A DNA stretch of 32,128 nucleotides from Cellulomonas sp. (GTDB taxonomy: Bacteria; Actinomycetota; Actinomycetes; Actinomycetales; Cellulomonadaceae), in NCBI RefSeq assembly GCF_017744555.1, contig NZ_JAGIBD010000036.1, positions 1 to 32,128 on the forward strand, in the 5' to 3' direction. A program made the position numbers and the translations under genes. The notes below the pieces were generated by a model. It searched no databases and was not told where the DNA came from. It saw only the letters and a program-made list of their open reading frames with translations. This document shows positions 21,887 to 30,975 of the stretch, in pieces (position 1 is the stretch's first letter; each line of letters starts with the position of its first letter).

Positions 21887-22588
21887 CTACGTCCGGTCGA
21901 CGGCCGCGACGATCGCCGCCGCGAGGTCCGCGGGCCGCGTGAGCTGCGGCCAGTGCCCGGTCGGGAGGTCGACGATCTCGTAGTCCTTCATCCGGGACAG
22001 CTCGCGCACGTACGGATGGCCGCCCGCCATGAGCTCCTGCAGCGTCGCGCTCGGCAGCGATGTCGCGATCACGGTGGTCGGCACGTCGTACCGGCGCTCG
22101 TCGTGCACGTGCAGCGGGTCGGTCGCGGCCCGCTCGGGAGACGGCACCGCGATGGCGCGGAACTTGGCGCGCAGCGCGTCGTCGAGGCCGTCGAGGTCGG
22201 AGTCCTCGAACGCACCCCAGTCGGGCAGCGGGATCTCGCCGTTCTCGGCCGGGAACTCGTCGTTGACGATCGTGCCGTCCCCCGCGGGCCCTGCGTCGAC
22301 GTAGACCGCGCGCGCGACCCGCCCCGGCCGAGCGTCGGCGGCACCCGAGATCACCGACGCCCCGCCCGAGTGTCCGACGAGCACCACGGGCCCGTCGGTG
22401 GCGTCGACCCGGGCGACGAGCGCGTCGACGTGGTCCTGCAGCCCGATGCCCGACCTGTCCGCGTCGAGCGACTCCATGCCCGGCGGTGTCACGGGTTCGG
22501 CGACGTGCCCCGCCGCCTCGATGCCGGGGACGACGTCCGCCCACGACGAGCCGTCCAACCAGAGTCCGGGCACCAGGATGATCCGCAT
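21887..22588 (-). CDS. Alpha/beta hydrolase
   Basis: The 233-residue protein has the alpha/beta hydrolase start (IILVPGLWLDGSSW, oxyanion region at about 6-15), the nucleophile elbow VGHSGG with Ser74, and His212 in LPTGHWPQ. The family hydrolyses esters or related bonds (EstA/YqiA-like lactone or carboxyl esterases); the substrate is not readable. The ATG at 22588 has no ribosome site, but TACCGT lies 6 bases upstream on this strand, so it is probably leaderless. It sits just downstream of the WYL regulator, on the same strand with a 45-base gap, so read-through is possible. Confidence 0.85.
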   Translation of the reverse strand: MRIILVPGLWLDGSSWADVVPGIEAAGHVAEPVTPPGMESLDADRSGIGLQDHVDALVARVDATDGPVVLVGHSGGASVISGAADARPGRVARAVYVDAGPAGDGTIVNDEFPAENGEIPLPDWGAFEDSDLDGLDDALRAKFRAIAVPSPERAATDPLHVHDERRYDVPTTVIATSLPSATLQELMAGGHPYVRELSRMKDYEIVDLPTGHWPQLTRPADLAAAIVAAVDRT

Positions 22589-22594
22589 CCCGCG

Positions 22595-22600
22595 ACGGTA
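22595..22600 (-). promoter_or_regulatory. -10 box of a leaderless transcript
   Basis: TACCGT on the minus strand is 6 bases before the hydrolase ATG at 22588. There is no Shine-Dalgarno sequence. Confidence 0.45.
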
Positions 22601-22633
22601 GGCCCGACCACCGACACGCCCGCGCCCGCGTCG

Positions 22634-23578
22634 TCAGCCCTCCGAGTGCCGCGCCACGAGCTCCGCCCCGAGCGCCGCGAGCTCGGCCCGCACCTCGGCC
22701 GGCTCGACCACCTCGACCGCGGCCCCGAACCCCGCGAGCTGCTCGGCGACGGACCGCACGGTGTGGGACGAGACCCGCACGAGCACCCGCCCGTCGTCGA
22801 CGTCCCCGAGCACGACCGCGTGCCGCCCGAGCCGGTCCCGCAGCACGCGTACGAGCGACGCCACCACCGCGACGGTCGCGGACACGCGACCCCGCCGCGC
22901 CTCCAGCTCGTCGACCACCTGCTCCCAGACGGCGGCGACATCGAGGTCGTCGGGCCGTGCGGCAGCCGTCGCGAGGACGGTCATCGCCCGGACCCGGTCG
23001 ACCCGGAACGTGCGCCGCCCGGCGGGCGTCCCGGCGACGAGGTACCAGACGTCGTCCTTGTCGACGAGGCCCCACGGGTCGACGACCCGCTCGCTCACCC
23101 CGCCGCGCCCGTCGTACGTGAGCGCGACCTGCCGGCGCCGGACGACCGCGTCCTGCAGCTCGTCGACCCACGGCGGCCGCGCCCGGGCCGCGGCACCCCA
23201 CGCCAGACCGTCGACCACCACGGCCCGTCCCGCCGCCTCCGCGTCGGCCCGGAACGTCTCGGGCAGCGCGCGGACGAGCTTGCGCAGCGCGGACGTGGCC
23301 GCCGCCGACCGCCCCGAGGCGGGCCCGACCAGCAGGAAGAGCGCCTGAGCCTCGGACGCCGTCAGCCCGGTGAGGTCCGTGCGGGCACCGCCGACGAGCG
23401 ACCAGCCGCCGCCACGTCCGGGCTGCGGGTAGACGGGGACGCCGGCCGTCGACAGGGCCTCGAGGTCGCGTCGGGCCGTCGCGACGGACACCTCGAGCTC
23501 GCGCGCGACCTCCGCGGCGGTCACGCGACCGCGGTGCTGCATGAACAGGAGGGTGGCGACGAGCCGGTCCGCGCGCAT
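22634..23578 (-). CDS. HTH/WYL-domain transcriptional regulator
   Basis: The 314-residue protein has an N-terminal HTH (about 1-58; RVTAAEVARELEVSVATARRD), a winged YPQPGRGGGWSLV segment, a WYL domain (about 140-195, with VALTYDG, VDPWGLVDKDDVWYLVAG and RTFRVDRV) and a WCX-type C-terminal domain. This is the YafY-like architecture of ligand-responsive regulators. It is divergent from a VOC-fold gene across a 25-base palindrome. By this layout it probably represses both that gene and itself. The ligand is unknown. Confidence 0.9.
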   Translation of the reverse strand: MRADRLVATLLFMQHRGRVTAAEVARELEVSVATARRDLEALSTAGVPVYPQPGRGGGWSLVGGARTDLTGLTASEAQALFLLVGPASGRSAAATSALRKLVRALPETFRADAEAAGRAVVVDGLAWGAAARARPPWVDELQDAVVRRRQVALTYDGRGGVSERVVDPWGLVDKDDVWYLVAGTPAGRRTFRVDRVRAMTVLATAAARPDDLDVAAVWEQVVDELEARRGRVSATVAVVASLVRVLRDRLGRHAVVLGDVDDGRVLVRVSSHTVRSVAEQLAGFGAAVEVVEPAEVRAELAALGAELVARHSEG

Positions 23579-23596
23579 GCCTCAAGAGTTCCACCA

Positions 23597-23621
23597 GAAG
23601 TGCTCAGAAGGTGAGCACTTC
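23597..23621. promoter_or_regulatory. Palindromic operator of the WYL/VOC divergent pair
   Basis: GAAGTGCTCA and TGAGCACTTC are perfect 10-bp arms around a 5-base spacer. The palindrome is 18 bases from each start (ATG 23578 on the minus strand and ATG 23640). It is the only inverted repeat here and the likely binding site for the WYL regulator. Confidence 0.75.
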
Positions 23622-23639
23622 ACGGTCGAGGGTGGAGAC

Positions 23640-24053
23640 ATGGACACCACCACGCACACCACGACCCACACGTTCCGCGGCCTCGCGACGGTCTCGTTCT
23701 TCGCCGACGACCTCGCTGCCGCCCGCGCCTGGTACACGGAGGTCTTCGGCATCGAGCCGTACTTCGTGCTCGACGGCTACATCGAGTTCCGGATCGGCGA
23801 CCACGAGGACGAGCTCGGCATCGTCGACCGCCGGTTCGCGCCCGCGTCGGGCGGCCCGTCGGGCGCGATCGTCTTCTGGCACGTCGACGACCTGCAGAGC
23901 ACGGTCGACCGCCTGCTCGCCCTGGGCGCCACGGTGCACGACCAGGTCCGCGAGCGCGGCCACGGGTTCGCGACCGCATCCGTGGTCGACCCGTTCGGCA
24001 ACGTCCTCGGCGTGATGACGAACCCGCACTGGCTGGAGGTCACGTCGGCCTGA
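23640..24053 (+). CDS. VOC-fold (glyoxalase/bleomycin-resistance-like) protein
   Basis: The 137-residue protein has the VOC paired beta-alpha-beta-beta-beta outline. The N-terminal half has FRGLATVSFFADDLAAARAW and YTEVFGIEPYF, and the C-terminal half has FWHVDDLQSTVDRL, ALGATVHD and VVDPFGNVLGVM. The N-terminal metal-ligand His usual in glyoxalases (here S in ATVSFF) is absent, so it may be a non-catalytic resistance or binding protein. ATG 23640 has GGTGGAG at 23631-23637. It faces away from a WYL regulator and shares its palindrome, so it is probably the regulated gene. Confidence 0.85.
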   Translation: MDTTTHTTTHTFRGLATVSFFADDLAAARAWYTEVFGIEPYFVLDGYIEFRIGDHEDELGIVDRRFAPASGGPSGAIVFWHVDDLQSTVDRLLALGATVHDQVRERGHGFATASVVDPFGNVLGVMTNPHWLEVTSA

Positions 24054-24159
24054 GCGCAGGGCGGACGGCGCGGGGCGACGGTGAGGATCGGCGCGGTCGG
24101 GCCGACAGGACGACCACCGACCCCGCGGCGCCGATCACGCGGCTGCGGCGGTGAGCCGG

Positions 24160-24165
24160 TACGTT
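24160..24165 (+). promoter_or_regulatory. -10 box of a leaderless transcript
   Basis: TACGTT is 7 bases before the GTG at 24173, with no Shine-Dalgarno sequence. Confidence 0.45.
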
Positions 24166-24172
24166 CCATCGG

Positions 24173-24685
24173 GTGCTCCCCGGTCCCACCGCTCGCCTGC
24201 GGTTCCGTCAGATGACCGACCACGATCTCGATGCGATGGCGGCACTGCTGGGCGACCCCGAGGTCATGACGTACTACCCGGCTCCCAAGACCAGGCCGCA
24301 AGCCGCCGCGTGGATCGCGTGGAACCAGCGCAACTATGCCGAGCACGGCTATGGGCTGTGGATCATCGAGACCCACGAGGGGGAGTTCGTCGGCGACTGC
24401 GGACTGACGTGGCAGACGGTCGACGACGTGCCCAGGCTCGAGGTCGGGTATCACGTCCGTCACGAGCTGCACGGCCGCGGGTACGCCACCGAGGCGGCCG
24501 CGGCGTGCCGCGACTTCGCGCAGGAGACGCTCGGCGCACCCGAGGTCGTCGCGATCATCCATCCCTCGAACACCGCCTCGCGCCGAGTCGCGGAGAAGAT
24601 CGGCATGACCCCCGTCGGCCACGCGACGTCCAGCCACGCGGCCGAGCGCATCGTGATGGGCACCCGGTTCACGTCGACGACGTAG
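24173..24685 (+). CDS. GNAT-family acetyltransferase (RimJ/RimL-like)
   Basis: The 170-residue protein opens with TARLRFRQMTDHDLDAMAAL, has a GLWIIE and GDCGLTWQTVDD middle, the EVGYHVRHELHGRGYATEA region with acetyl-CoA loop, and ends with HPSNTASRRVAEKIGM, the typical RimJ/RimL-family motif. It acetylates an N-terminus or amino group of an unknown substrate. The GTG start is chosen for TACGTT 7 bases upstream. Codon choice is slightly looser than in the neighbours (TAT, CAA, AGG, GTT appear), which might mark a more recent arrival; this is only an impression. Confidence 0.85.
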   Translation: MLPGPTARLRFRQMTDHDLDAMAALLGDPEVMTYYPAPKTRPQAAAWIAWNQRNYAEHGYGLWIIETHEGEFVGDCGLTWQTVDDVPRLEVGYHVRHELHGRGYATEAAAACRDFAQETLGAPEVVAIIHPSNTASRRVAEKIGMTPVGHATSSHAAERIVMGTRFTSTT

Positions 24686-24727
24686 CGGTCTGCGTGGTCG
24701 CGTGCGCCTCGGCTGGGCCGAGCGTGA

Positions 24728-26266
<1,539 letters not shown>

Positions 26267-26282
26267 CCGGCCGGCGCCCGCG

Positions 26283-26323
26283 GTCCTCCGGGCGGATCGT
26301 CCTCGACGCTCCGCCCGGAGGAC
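26283..26323 (+). terminator. Strong hairpin terminator after the hydrolase gene
   Basis: GTCCTCCGGGCGGA and TCCGCCCGGAGGAC are perfect 14-bp arms around a 13-base loop, 16 bases after the stop. No T-run. Confidence 0.75.
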
Positions 26324-26344
26324 GCGCCGCGTCGCAGGCCTGGC

Positions 26345-26350
26345 TACGGT
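26345..26350 (+). promoter_or_regulatory. -10 box of a leaderless transcript
   Basis: TACGGT is 6 bases before the ATG at 26357, the start of the two-component operon. There is no ribosome site and no clear -35. Confidence 0.45.
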
Positions 26351-26356
26351 CGACGG

Positions 26357-27481
26357 ATGACGCCCGTGCCCTGGACCGGACCACCCTGGGGCCGGCGCGG
26401 TCGGCGGGCGTGGATCACGTTCCCGGCCACGTTCCTGGCGCTGTTCACCGTGCTGGGCTGCGCCGGTGCGAACGCGTGGCACCCGCAGGCCCGGGCGTTC
26501 GACTGGCTGGCCGTCGCGCTCCTGCTGCTGGCGCCCGCGGCGCTCGTGCTGGTGGCGCAGCCCGGTGCGCCGGCCGTGGTCGGGGCCGTGCTCGCGGTCG
26601 TCGGGCCGGTGACGTACCTGGCCCTCGGGTACGAGCCCGGTCCGGCCGTCGTCCCGCTCGGGTTCGTGGTCGTCCTGCTCGGAGCCACCCGCCGGCGGGC
26701 GCTCGCGTGGGGTGCGGGGACGGCCGCCGTGGTCGCGGTGAGCGTCCTGACGCTGCGGCCGGACGGGCCGTCGCGGGTGTGGGCGACGCTCACCGTCGCC
26801 GGGCTGCTCGTCGCGATGCTGCTCGGCGAGGGCGCCCGCGGACGAGGTGAGCGGATGCAGGCGCTGCGGGCCGCCCGCCAGTCGCGGGAGGAGTCGGCGG
26901 TCGCGGCCGAGCGGCTGCGGATCGCCCGGGAGCTGCACGACGTGCTTGCACACTCCCTGTCGGGTATCACGGTGCAGGCCGGGGTCGGGCTGCACCTCAT
27001 GGACCGGGAGCCCGAGGCGGCCCGGCGGGCGCTCGTCGAGATCCGCGACGCGAGCAAGACCGCGCTCGACGAGGTCCGGGACGTGCTCGGCGTGCTGCGC
27101 GCCGACGGCGAGGCGCCGCCCCGGTCCCCGGCGGGCGGGCTGACCAGCCTCGTCGAGCGGGCCCGGGCCGACGGGCTCACGGTCCACGCCGACGGCCTCG
27201 ACGCCGACCTGTCGGAGACCGTCGCCGCCGTCGTCCACCGGGCCCTGCAGGAGGCGCTCACGAACGTCCGGCGGCACGCGCCCGGTGCGTCCGTGCAGGT
27301 CACGCTCACGGTCGGCGCGACGGTCGTGCTGGAGGTCCGGGACGACGGGCCGCCCGTCGGCGCGCTCGTCGAGGGATACGGGCTGCAGGGGATGCGCGAG
27401 CGGGCCGAGGCGGTCGGCGGCAGCGTCCGGGTCGACGCCGGGCCGGACGGGTTCGTGGTGCACGTCGAGGTGCCGACGTGA
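26357..27481 (+). CDS. Sensor histidine kinase (NarL-partner, HisKA_3 type)
   Basis: The 374-residue protein has about five membrane helices in residues 18-157, a short coiled stretch, then the HisKA_3 dimerisation domain with phospho-acceptor His194 in ARELHDVLAHSLSG. The ATPase domain has Asn303 (EALTNVRRHA), Asp330 (VRDDGPP) and the GYGLQGMRERAEAVGG lid. This is the DesK/NarX-type family. It phosphorylates the response regulator encoded directly after it, which overlaps by 4 bases. The signal is unknown; with no extracellular domain, a membrane state or intramembrane ligand is likely. Confidence 0.92.
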   Translation: MTPVPWTGPPWGRRGRRAWITFPATFLALFTVLGCAGANAWHPQARAFDWLAVALLLLAPAALVLVAQPGAPAVVGAVLAVVGPVTYLALGYEPGPAVVPLGFVVVLLGATRRRALAWGAGTAAVVAVSVLTLRPDGPSRVWATLTVAGLLVAMLLGEGARGRGERMQALRAARQSREESAVAAERLRIARELHDVLAHSLSGITVQAGVGLHLMDREPEAARRALVEIRDASKTALDEVRDVLGVLRADGEAPPRSPAGGLTSLVERARADGLTVHADGLDADLSETVAAVVHRALQEALTNVRRHAPGASVQVTLTVGATVVLEVRDDGPPVGALVEGYGLQGMRERAEAVGGSVRVDAGPDGFVVHVEVPT

Positions 27482-28143
27482 TCCGGGTGCTGCTGGCCGA
27501 CGACCAGGCGCTCGTGCGCGGCGGTTTCCGGGCGCTCGTCGACGGCGAGCCCGACATGACCGTGGTCGGCGAGGCCGCGACCGGCGACGACGCCGTCCGG
27601 CTCGCGCTCGACCTGCTGCCGGATGTGGTGCTCATGGACATCCGCATGCCCGGGGTCGACGGGCTGGTCGCGACCCGGCGGATCGTCGACGAGCCCCGCG
27701 CGGCCGGCGTCCGCGTCGTCGTCGTCACCACGTTCGAGCTCGACGAGTACGTCGCCGAGGCCATCCGCGGCGGCGCGTCCGGGTTCCTCGTCAAGGACAC
27801 CGAGCCCGCCGACCTGCTGCGGGCCGTACGCGTCGTGGCGGCCGGCGACGCGCTGCTTTCCCCCACCGTGACCCGGCGGCTGCTCGCGACCGTCGCGCGC
27901 GCCACCCGGGAGGTGCCCGAGCCGTCGGCGCTCGCGGACCTCACCGCGCGCGAGCGCGAGGTGCTCGTGCTCGTCGCGGAGGGGCTCTCGAACGACGAGA
28001 TCGGCGAGCGGCTGTTCCTCAGCCCGCTCACCGTCAAGACGCACGTTCTGCGGGCGGCGACCAAGCTCGGCGCGCGTGACCGGGCGCAGCTCGTGGTGGT
28101 GGCGTACGAGTCGGGGCTCGTCCGGCCGGGCTGGGCGGGCTGA
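27478..28143 (+). CDS. NarL/LuxR-type response regulator
   Basis: The 221-residue protein has a receiver domain with acidic pocket Asp8/Asp9, phospho-acceptor Asp54 (VLMDIRMPG), Thr84 and Lys106 (FLVKDTEP), and a LuxR-type HTH at about 152-212 (LTAREREVLVLVAEGLSNDE, IGERLFLSPLTVKTHV). It is the partner of the upstream kinase: its GTG start overlaps the kinase stop (GTGA). Targets are unknown; the SHOCT and CPBP genes downstream are possible ones. Confidence 0.93.
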   Translation: MIRVLLADDQALVRGGFRALVDGEPDMTVVGEAATGDDAVRLALDLLPDVVLMDIRMPGVDGLVATRRIVDEPRAAGVRVVVVTTFELDEYVAEAIRGGASGFLVKDTEPADLLRAVRVVAAGDALLSPTVTRRLLATVARATREVPEPSALADLTAREREVLVLVAEGLSNDEIGERLFLSPLTVKTHVLRAATKLGARDRAQLVVVAYESGLVRPGWAG

Positions 28144-28191
28144 GGCCGCTCCGGACCGCCGCACTGGGGCGTCCGGACGGGCGGGCCGAGG

Positions 28192-28209
28192 CCGCTCCGG
28201 ACGGAGCGG
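28192..28209 (+). terminator. Hairpin after the response regulator
   Basis: CCGCTCC and GGAGCGG form a 7-bp stem with a GGAC loop. It is within the second copy of a 15-bp direct repeat (GAGGCCGCTCCGGAC at 28142-28156 and 28188-28202). The hairpin is a likely terminator of the two-component operon. Confidence 0.45.
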
Positions 28210-28305
28210 GCAGGACGGTCCGCGGGGACGACGACCGCGACCCGCCGGCCGGGCGACGGTGGTGGTGCGGTCGACGGTCGGCCGCCACCCACACCGGAGG
28301 TCGTC

Positions 28306-28599
28306 ATGCTCACCACGCTCGTGGCCCACCCCGTCGGCTGGGGCTGGGGATGGGGTCCGGGACCCTGGTTCCTGCTCTTCCCGCTGTTCTGGTTCACCCT
28401 GATCGCGCTGTTCTTCGCGTTCGGCGCCCGCCGCCACCGCCGCTGGGACGCCGAGCAACGCGGGCTGTACTCCGAGCGCCGCGGCACGGGCGGCGCCCGC
28501 GCGGTCCTCGCCGAGCGGTTCGCCCGCGGCGAGATCGACGAGTCGGAGTACCGCGCCCGCCTGGAGGTGCTGCTCGCGTCCGACGCGCCGAGCACGTGA
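28306..28599 (+). CDS. SHOCT-domain small membrane protein
   Basis: The 97-residue product has a Gly/Trp-rich N-terminus (GWGWGWGPGPWF), one transmembrane helix (about 20-41), a basic stretch (ARRHRR) and a C-terminal SHOCT motif (about 66-90, VLAERFARGEIDESEYRARLEVL). SHOCT modules are short helical oligomerisation units in many small membrane proteins. The ATG has GGAGG upstream. It follows the two-component system and may be a target of it; that is only position. Confidence 0.75.
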   Translation: MLTTLVAHPVGWGWGWGPGPWFLLFPLFWFTLIALFFAFGARRHRRWDAEQRGLYSERRGTGGARAVLAERFARGEIDESEYRARLEVLLASDAPST

Positions 28600-28696
28600 C
28601 GCGTCGACGCTCCGGTGGCGGCCCGGCGGGGGGACGGGTGATGCTGCTGGCACGCGGCGCGTCGGGAACGAGCGGGCCGCACCACAGGAGGCCACC

Positions 28697-29557
28697 ATGT
28701 CGACCCCCGCCGAGACGTCCCGCTGGACGGCGTTCTGGGACCGCGGCGGATGGTGGCGGGCCGTGCTGCTCGCGGCCGTCTACCTGGCCCTGTACCTCGG
28801 TGCGAGCCTGCTCGTCGGGTCCCTGTTCGGCGACCAGGTCGATGCCGACGACGTGTTCGCGACACCGCAGAGCGTGTTCTTCGGCCTGACGATGCCGCTC
28901 GTGGTCGGGTGTGCGGTGCTCGTCGCGTTCGTCGCGTCCGTCCGCTGGTTCCCGGTGCTGTTCGGCCGGCAGCCCGTGCCGGGGCGGCGGTGGATGTGGC
29001 TCGCGCCGGCGCTCGTCGGGATCGCGGTCGTGCTGCGGCTGCTCGGGATCGACTACGGCGCGTACGCGGGCGGGGTCGTGTTCCTCACGCTGCTGACCGG
29101 TGCGTTCATCGGGTTCGCCGAGGAGGTCCTCACGCGCGGCATCGTCGTGAAGATGCTGCGGGACGCGGGCCGGTCCGAGCGGGGCGTCATGGTGCTGTCG
29201 TCGCTCGTCTTCGCCCTGCTGCACGCGTCGAACCTGCTCGGCGGGCAGAAGGTCGTCACCGTCGCGCTCACCATCGCGTACACGTTCTGCTTCGGCATCT
29301 GCATGTACCTGACGCTGCGCGTGACCGGCAACCTGGTCTGGCCGATCGTGCTGCACGGGCTGTACGACCCGACGCTGTTCCTGTCGACGGGCGGCATCGA
29401 CACGACGACCGGCGCGTCGGAGAACACGTTCCTCGTCCTCGCCGGGCCGGCGAACATCCTGTTCATCGTGCTGGCGGTCGTGGCGCTGTTCGCCGTCCGG
29501 GGCCGTGCACGCCCGACTGGCCCCGCCGAGGCGCCTGCGGTCACCGGCGAGGTCTGA
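28697..29557 (+). CDS. CPBP-family intramembrane metalloprotease
   Basis: The 286-residue protein has about eight hydrophobic helices. The CPBP/Abi motifs are present in order: Glu142-Glu143 and Arg147 (FAEEVLTRG, EExxxR), His176 (FALLHASN) and His220 (VLHGLYD). This is the CAAX protease/bacteriocin-processing (PF02517) family, a probable intramembrane metalloprotease; substrates are unknown. The ATG has AGGAGG at 28685-28690. Its stop overlaps the convergent DUF1905 gene by 17 bases. Confidence 0.88.
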   Translation: MSTPAETSRWTAFWDRGGWWRAVLLAAVYLALYLGASLLVGSLFGDQVDADDVFATPQSVFFGLTMPLVVGCAVLVAFVASVRWFPVLFGRQPVPGRRWMWLAPALVGIAVVLRLLGIDYGAYAGGVVFLTLLTGAFIGFAEEVLTRGIVVKMLRDAGRSERGVMVLSSLVFALLHASNLLGGQKVVTVALTIAYTFCFGICMYLTLRVTGNLVWPIVLHGLYDPTLFLSTGGIDTTTGASENTFLVLAGPANILFIVLAVVALFAVRGRARPTGPAEAPAVTGEV

Positions 29558-29834
29558 CGTCGAGCCCGACGCTCACGACGTCGCCGACCTCCAAGCCCTC
29601 CGCGGCCCGCACCTTGTCCTTGATCGGGACGACGTACAGCCCGTCCTTCGGGAACAGCGACGTCGTCCACGTCGTCCTGCCGATCCGCGCGACCACCGGG
29701 ATCATCCCCCACCCGTAGGTGACGTCCCGGGCGACGGCCCGCAGGTCGTCGGACTCCGGCTGCGGCACGGTGACGTAGTGGTACGGCGACGGGCCGCGCC
29801 AGTACCAGATCTCGCCGCGCACCTGCAGGTCCAT
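29541..29834 (-). CDS. DUF1905-domain protein
   Basis: The 97-residue protein matches DUF1905 (PF08922) by its conserved WYWRGPSPYHYVTVP, TYGWGMIPVVARIG, TTWTTSLFPKDG and YVVPIKDKVRAAEGLEVGD segments. It is a small beta-barrel-like domain of unknown function. The ATG at 29834 has no ribosome site; a weak -10-like GACCCT is 7 bases upstream. Its stop overlaps the CPBP gene's end, and it is divergent from the ligase gene with a 53-base gap. Confidence 0.85.
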   Translation of the reverse strand: MDLQVRGEIWYWRGPSPYHYVTVPQPESDDLRAVARDVTYGWGMIPVVARIGRTTWTTSLFPKDGLYVVPIKDKVRAAEGLEVGDVVSVGLDVRPRR

Positions 29835-29887
29835 GCCGCACAGGGTCCCGCATCGCCGCCGGGGTCGACCAGCGGCAGACTCGGCAC

Positions 29888-30859
29888 GTGCCGCCGCTGC
29901 CCGACCTCGTGCGCCCGATGCTCGCCACCCCGGGCGAGCTGCCCGAGGACGACGCCGGCTGGGCCTACGAGATGAAGTGGGACGGCGTCCGGGCGGTCGC
30001 GTACGTGGACGGCGGGCGCGTACGGCTCATGTCGCGCAACGACCTGGACATCACGCGGTCCTACCCGGAGGTCGCGGAGCCGGTCGACGCCCTCGGGTCG
30101 GTCGCGGCGGTGCTGGACGGCGAGCTCGTGACGTTCGACGAGCGCGGCGCGCCGCACTTCGGGCGGCTGCAGCAGCGGATGCACGTGCAGGATGCGGCGG
30201 CCGCCCGGCGGCTCGCCCGCACGGTCCCGGTGGTCTACCTGGTGTTCGACGTGCTGCACCTCGACGGCCGTCCGACCGTCGACCTGCCGTACGACGAGCG
30301 TCGCGCGCTGCTCGACGGTCTCGGGCTCGCGGGGACGTCGTGGCAGACGCCGCCGGCGTTCGACGGCCCGGGCGCGGACGTGCTCGCCGCCAGCAGGGAG
30401 AACGGCCTGGAGGGTGTCGTCGCCAAGCGCCGCACCGCCCGCTACCGGCCGGGCGCACGGTCCGCGGACTGGCTCAAGGTCAAGCACGTCCGGATGCAGG
30501 AGGTCGTGGTCGTCGGGTGGCGGCCCGGCAAGGGCGCGCGTGCGCAGACGCTCGGCGCGCTCGTGCTCGGGGTGCACGACGACGCGGGTGCGCTGCGCCC
30601 CGCCGGGTCGGTCGGCACGGGTTTCACCCGGCGGATGCTCGACGACCTGCTCGACGTGCTGCGTCCGCTCGAGGTCGCCACGTCCCCGTTCGCGGAGCGC
30701 CTGCCCGGGGCGGAGACGCGCGACGTCCACTGGGTCCGGCCGCAGGTCGTGGGCGAGGTCGCGTTCACCGAGTGGACGTCGGACGGGCGGCTGCGGCACC
30801 CGTCGTGGCGCGGGCTGCGGCCCGACAAGGCCGTCGGGGACGTCGTCCGGGAACCCTGA
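29888..30859 (+). CDS. Stand-alone LigD-type ATP-dependent DNA ligase
   Basis: The 323-residue protein is only the ligase part of LigD, with no polymerase or nuclease domain. The nucleotidyltransferase motifs are clear: adenylated Lys30 in YEMKWDGVRA, VLDGELVT (III), VYLVFDVLHLDG (IIIa), EGVVAKRR (IV) and ADWLKVK (V). The C-terminal OB domain has VVVGWRPGKG, LGALVLGVHDD and GFTRRMLDDL. It seals DNA nicks using ATP, in mycobacteria-type NHEJ with Ku or in base repair. No ku gene is in the window, so the pathway is open. The GTG start has a weak -10-like CAGACT 6 bases upstream and no ribosome site. Confidence 0.9.
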   Translation: MPPLPDLVRPMLATPGELPEDDAGWAYEMKWDGVRAVAYVDGGRVRLMSRNDLDITRSYPEVAEPVDALGSVAAVLDGELVTFDERGAPHFGRLQQRMHVQDAAAARRLARTVPVVYLVFDVLHLDGRPTVDLPYDERRALLDGLGLAGTSWQTPPAFDGPGADVLAASRENGLEGVVAKRRTARYRPGARSADWLKVKHVRMQEVVVVGWRPGKGARAQTLGALVLGVHDDAGALRPAGSVGTGFTRRMLDDLLDVLRPLEVATSPFAERLPGAETRDVHWVRPQVVGEVAFTEWTSDGRLRHPSWRGLRPDKAVGDVVREP

Positions 30860-30975
30860 GCGCATCCTGGACGCCCGTCCAAAACGGACCAAACCTCTCA
30901 TCACCGCCCGACGAGCGCCGAACGGACGGGGTGCGCACGGAGGAAACCCGAGCACCGACGAGAGGCGACAACCCC

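Noticed and set aside
28142..28202. Attachment-site pair of an integrated element
   Set aside because: The 15-bp direct repeats are only 46 bases apart and enclose no gene; no integrase or transposase is near.
26344..28698. 784-codon minus-strand open frame across the kinase and response regulator
   Set aside because: It is antisense to two clear genes with conserved motifs; composition is Arg/Pro/Thr-biased, as typical for shadow frames.
30900..30975. Cyclic di-GMP or other riboswitch before the chemotaxis gene
   Set aside because: The leader contains purine-rich segments such as GGAGGAAACCCG, but I could not find the conserved core bases of the c-di-GMP-I class or another known riboswitch.
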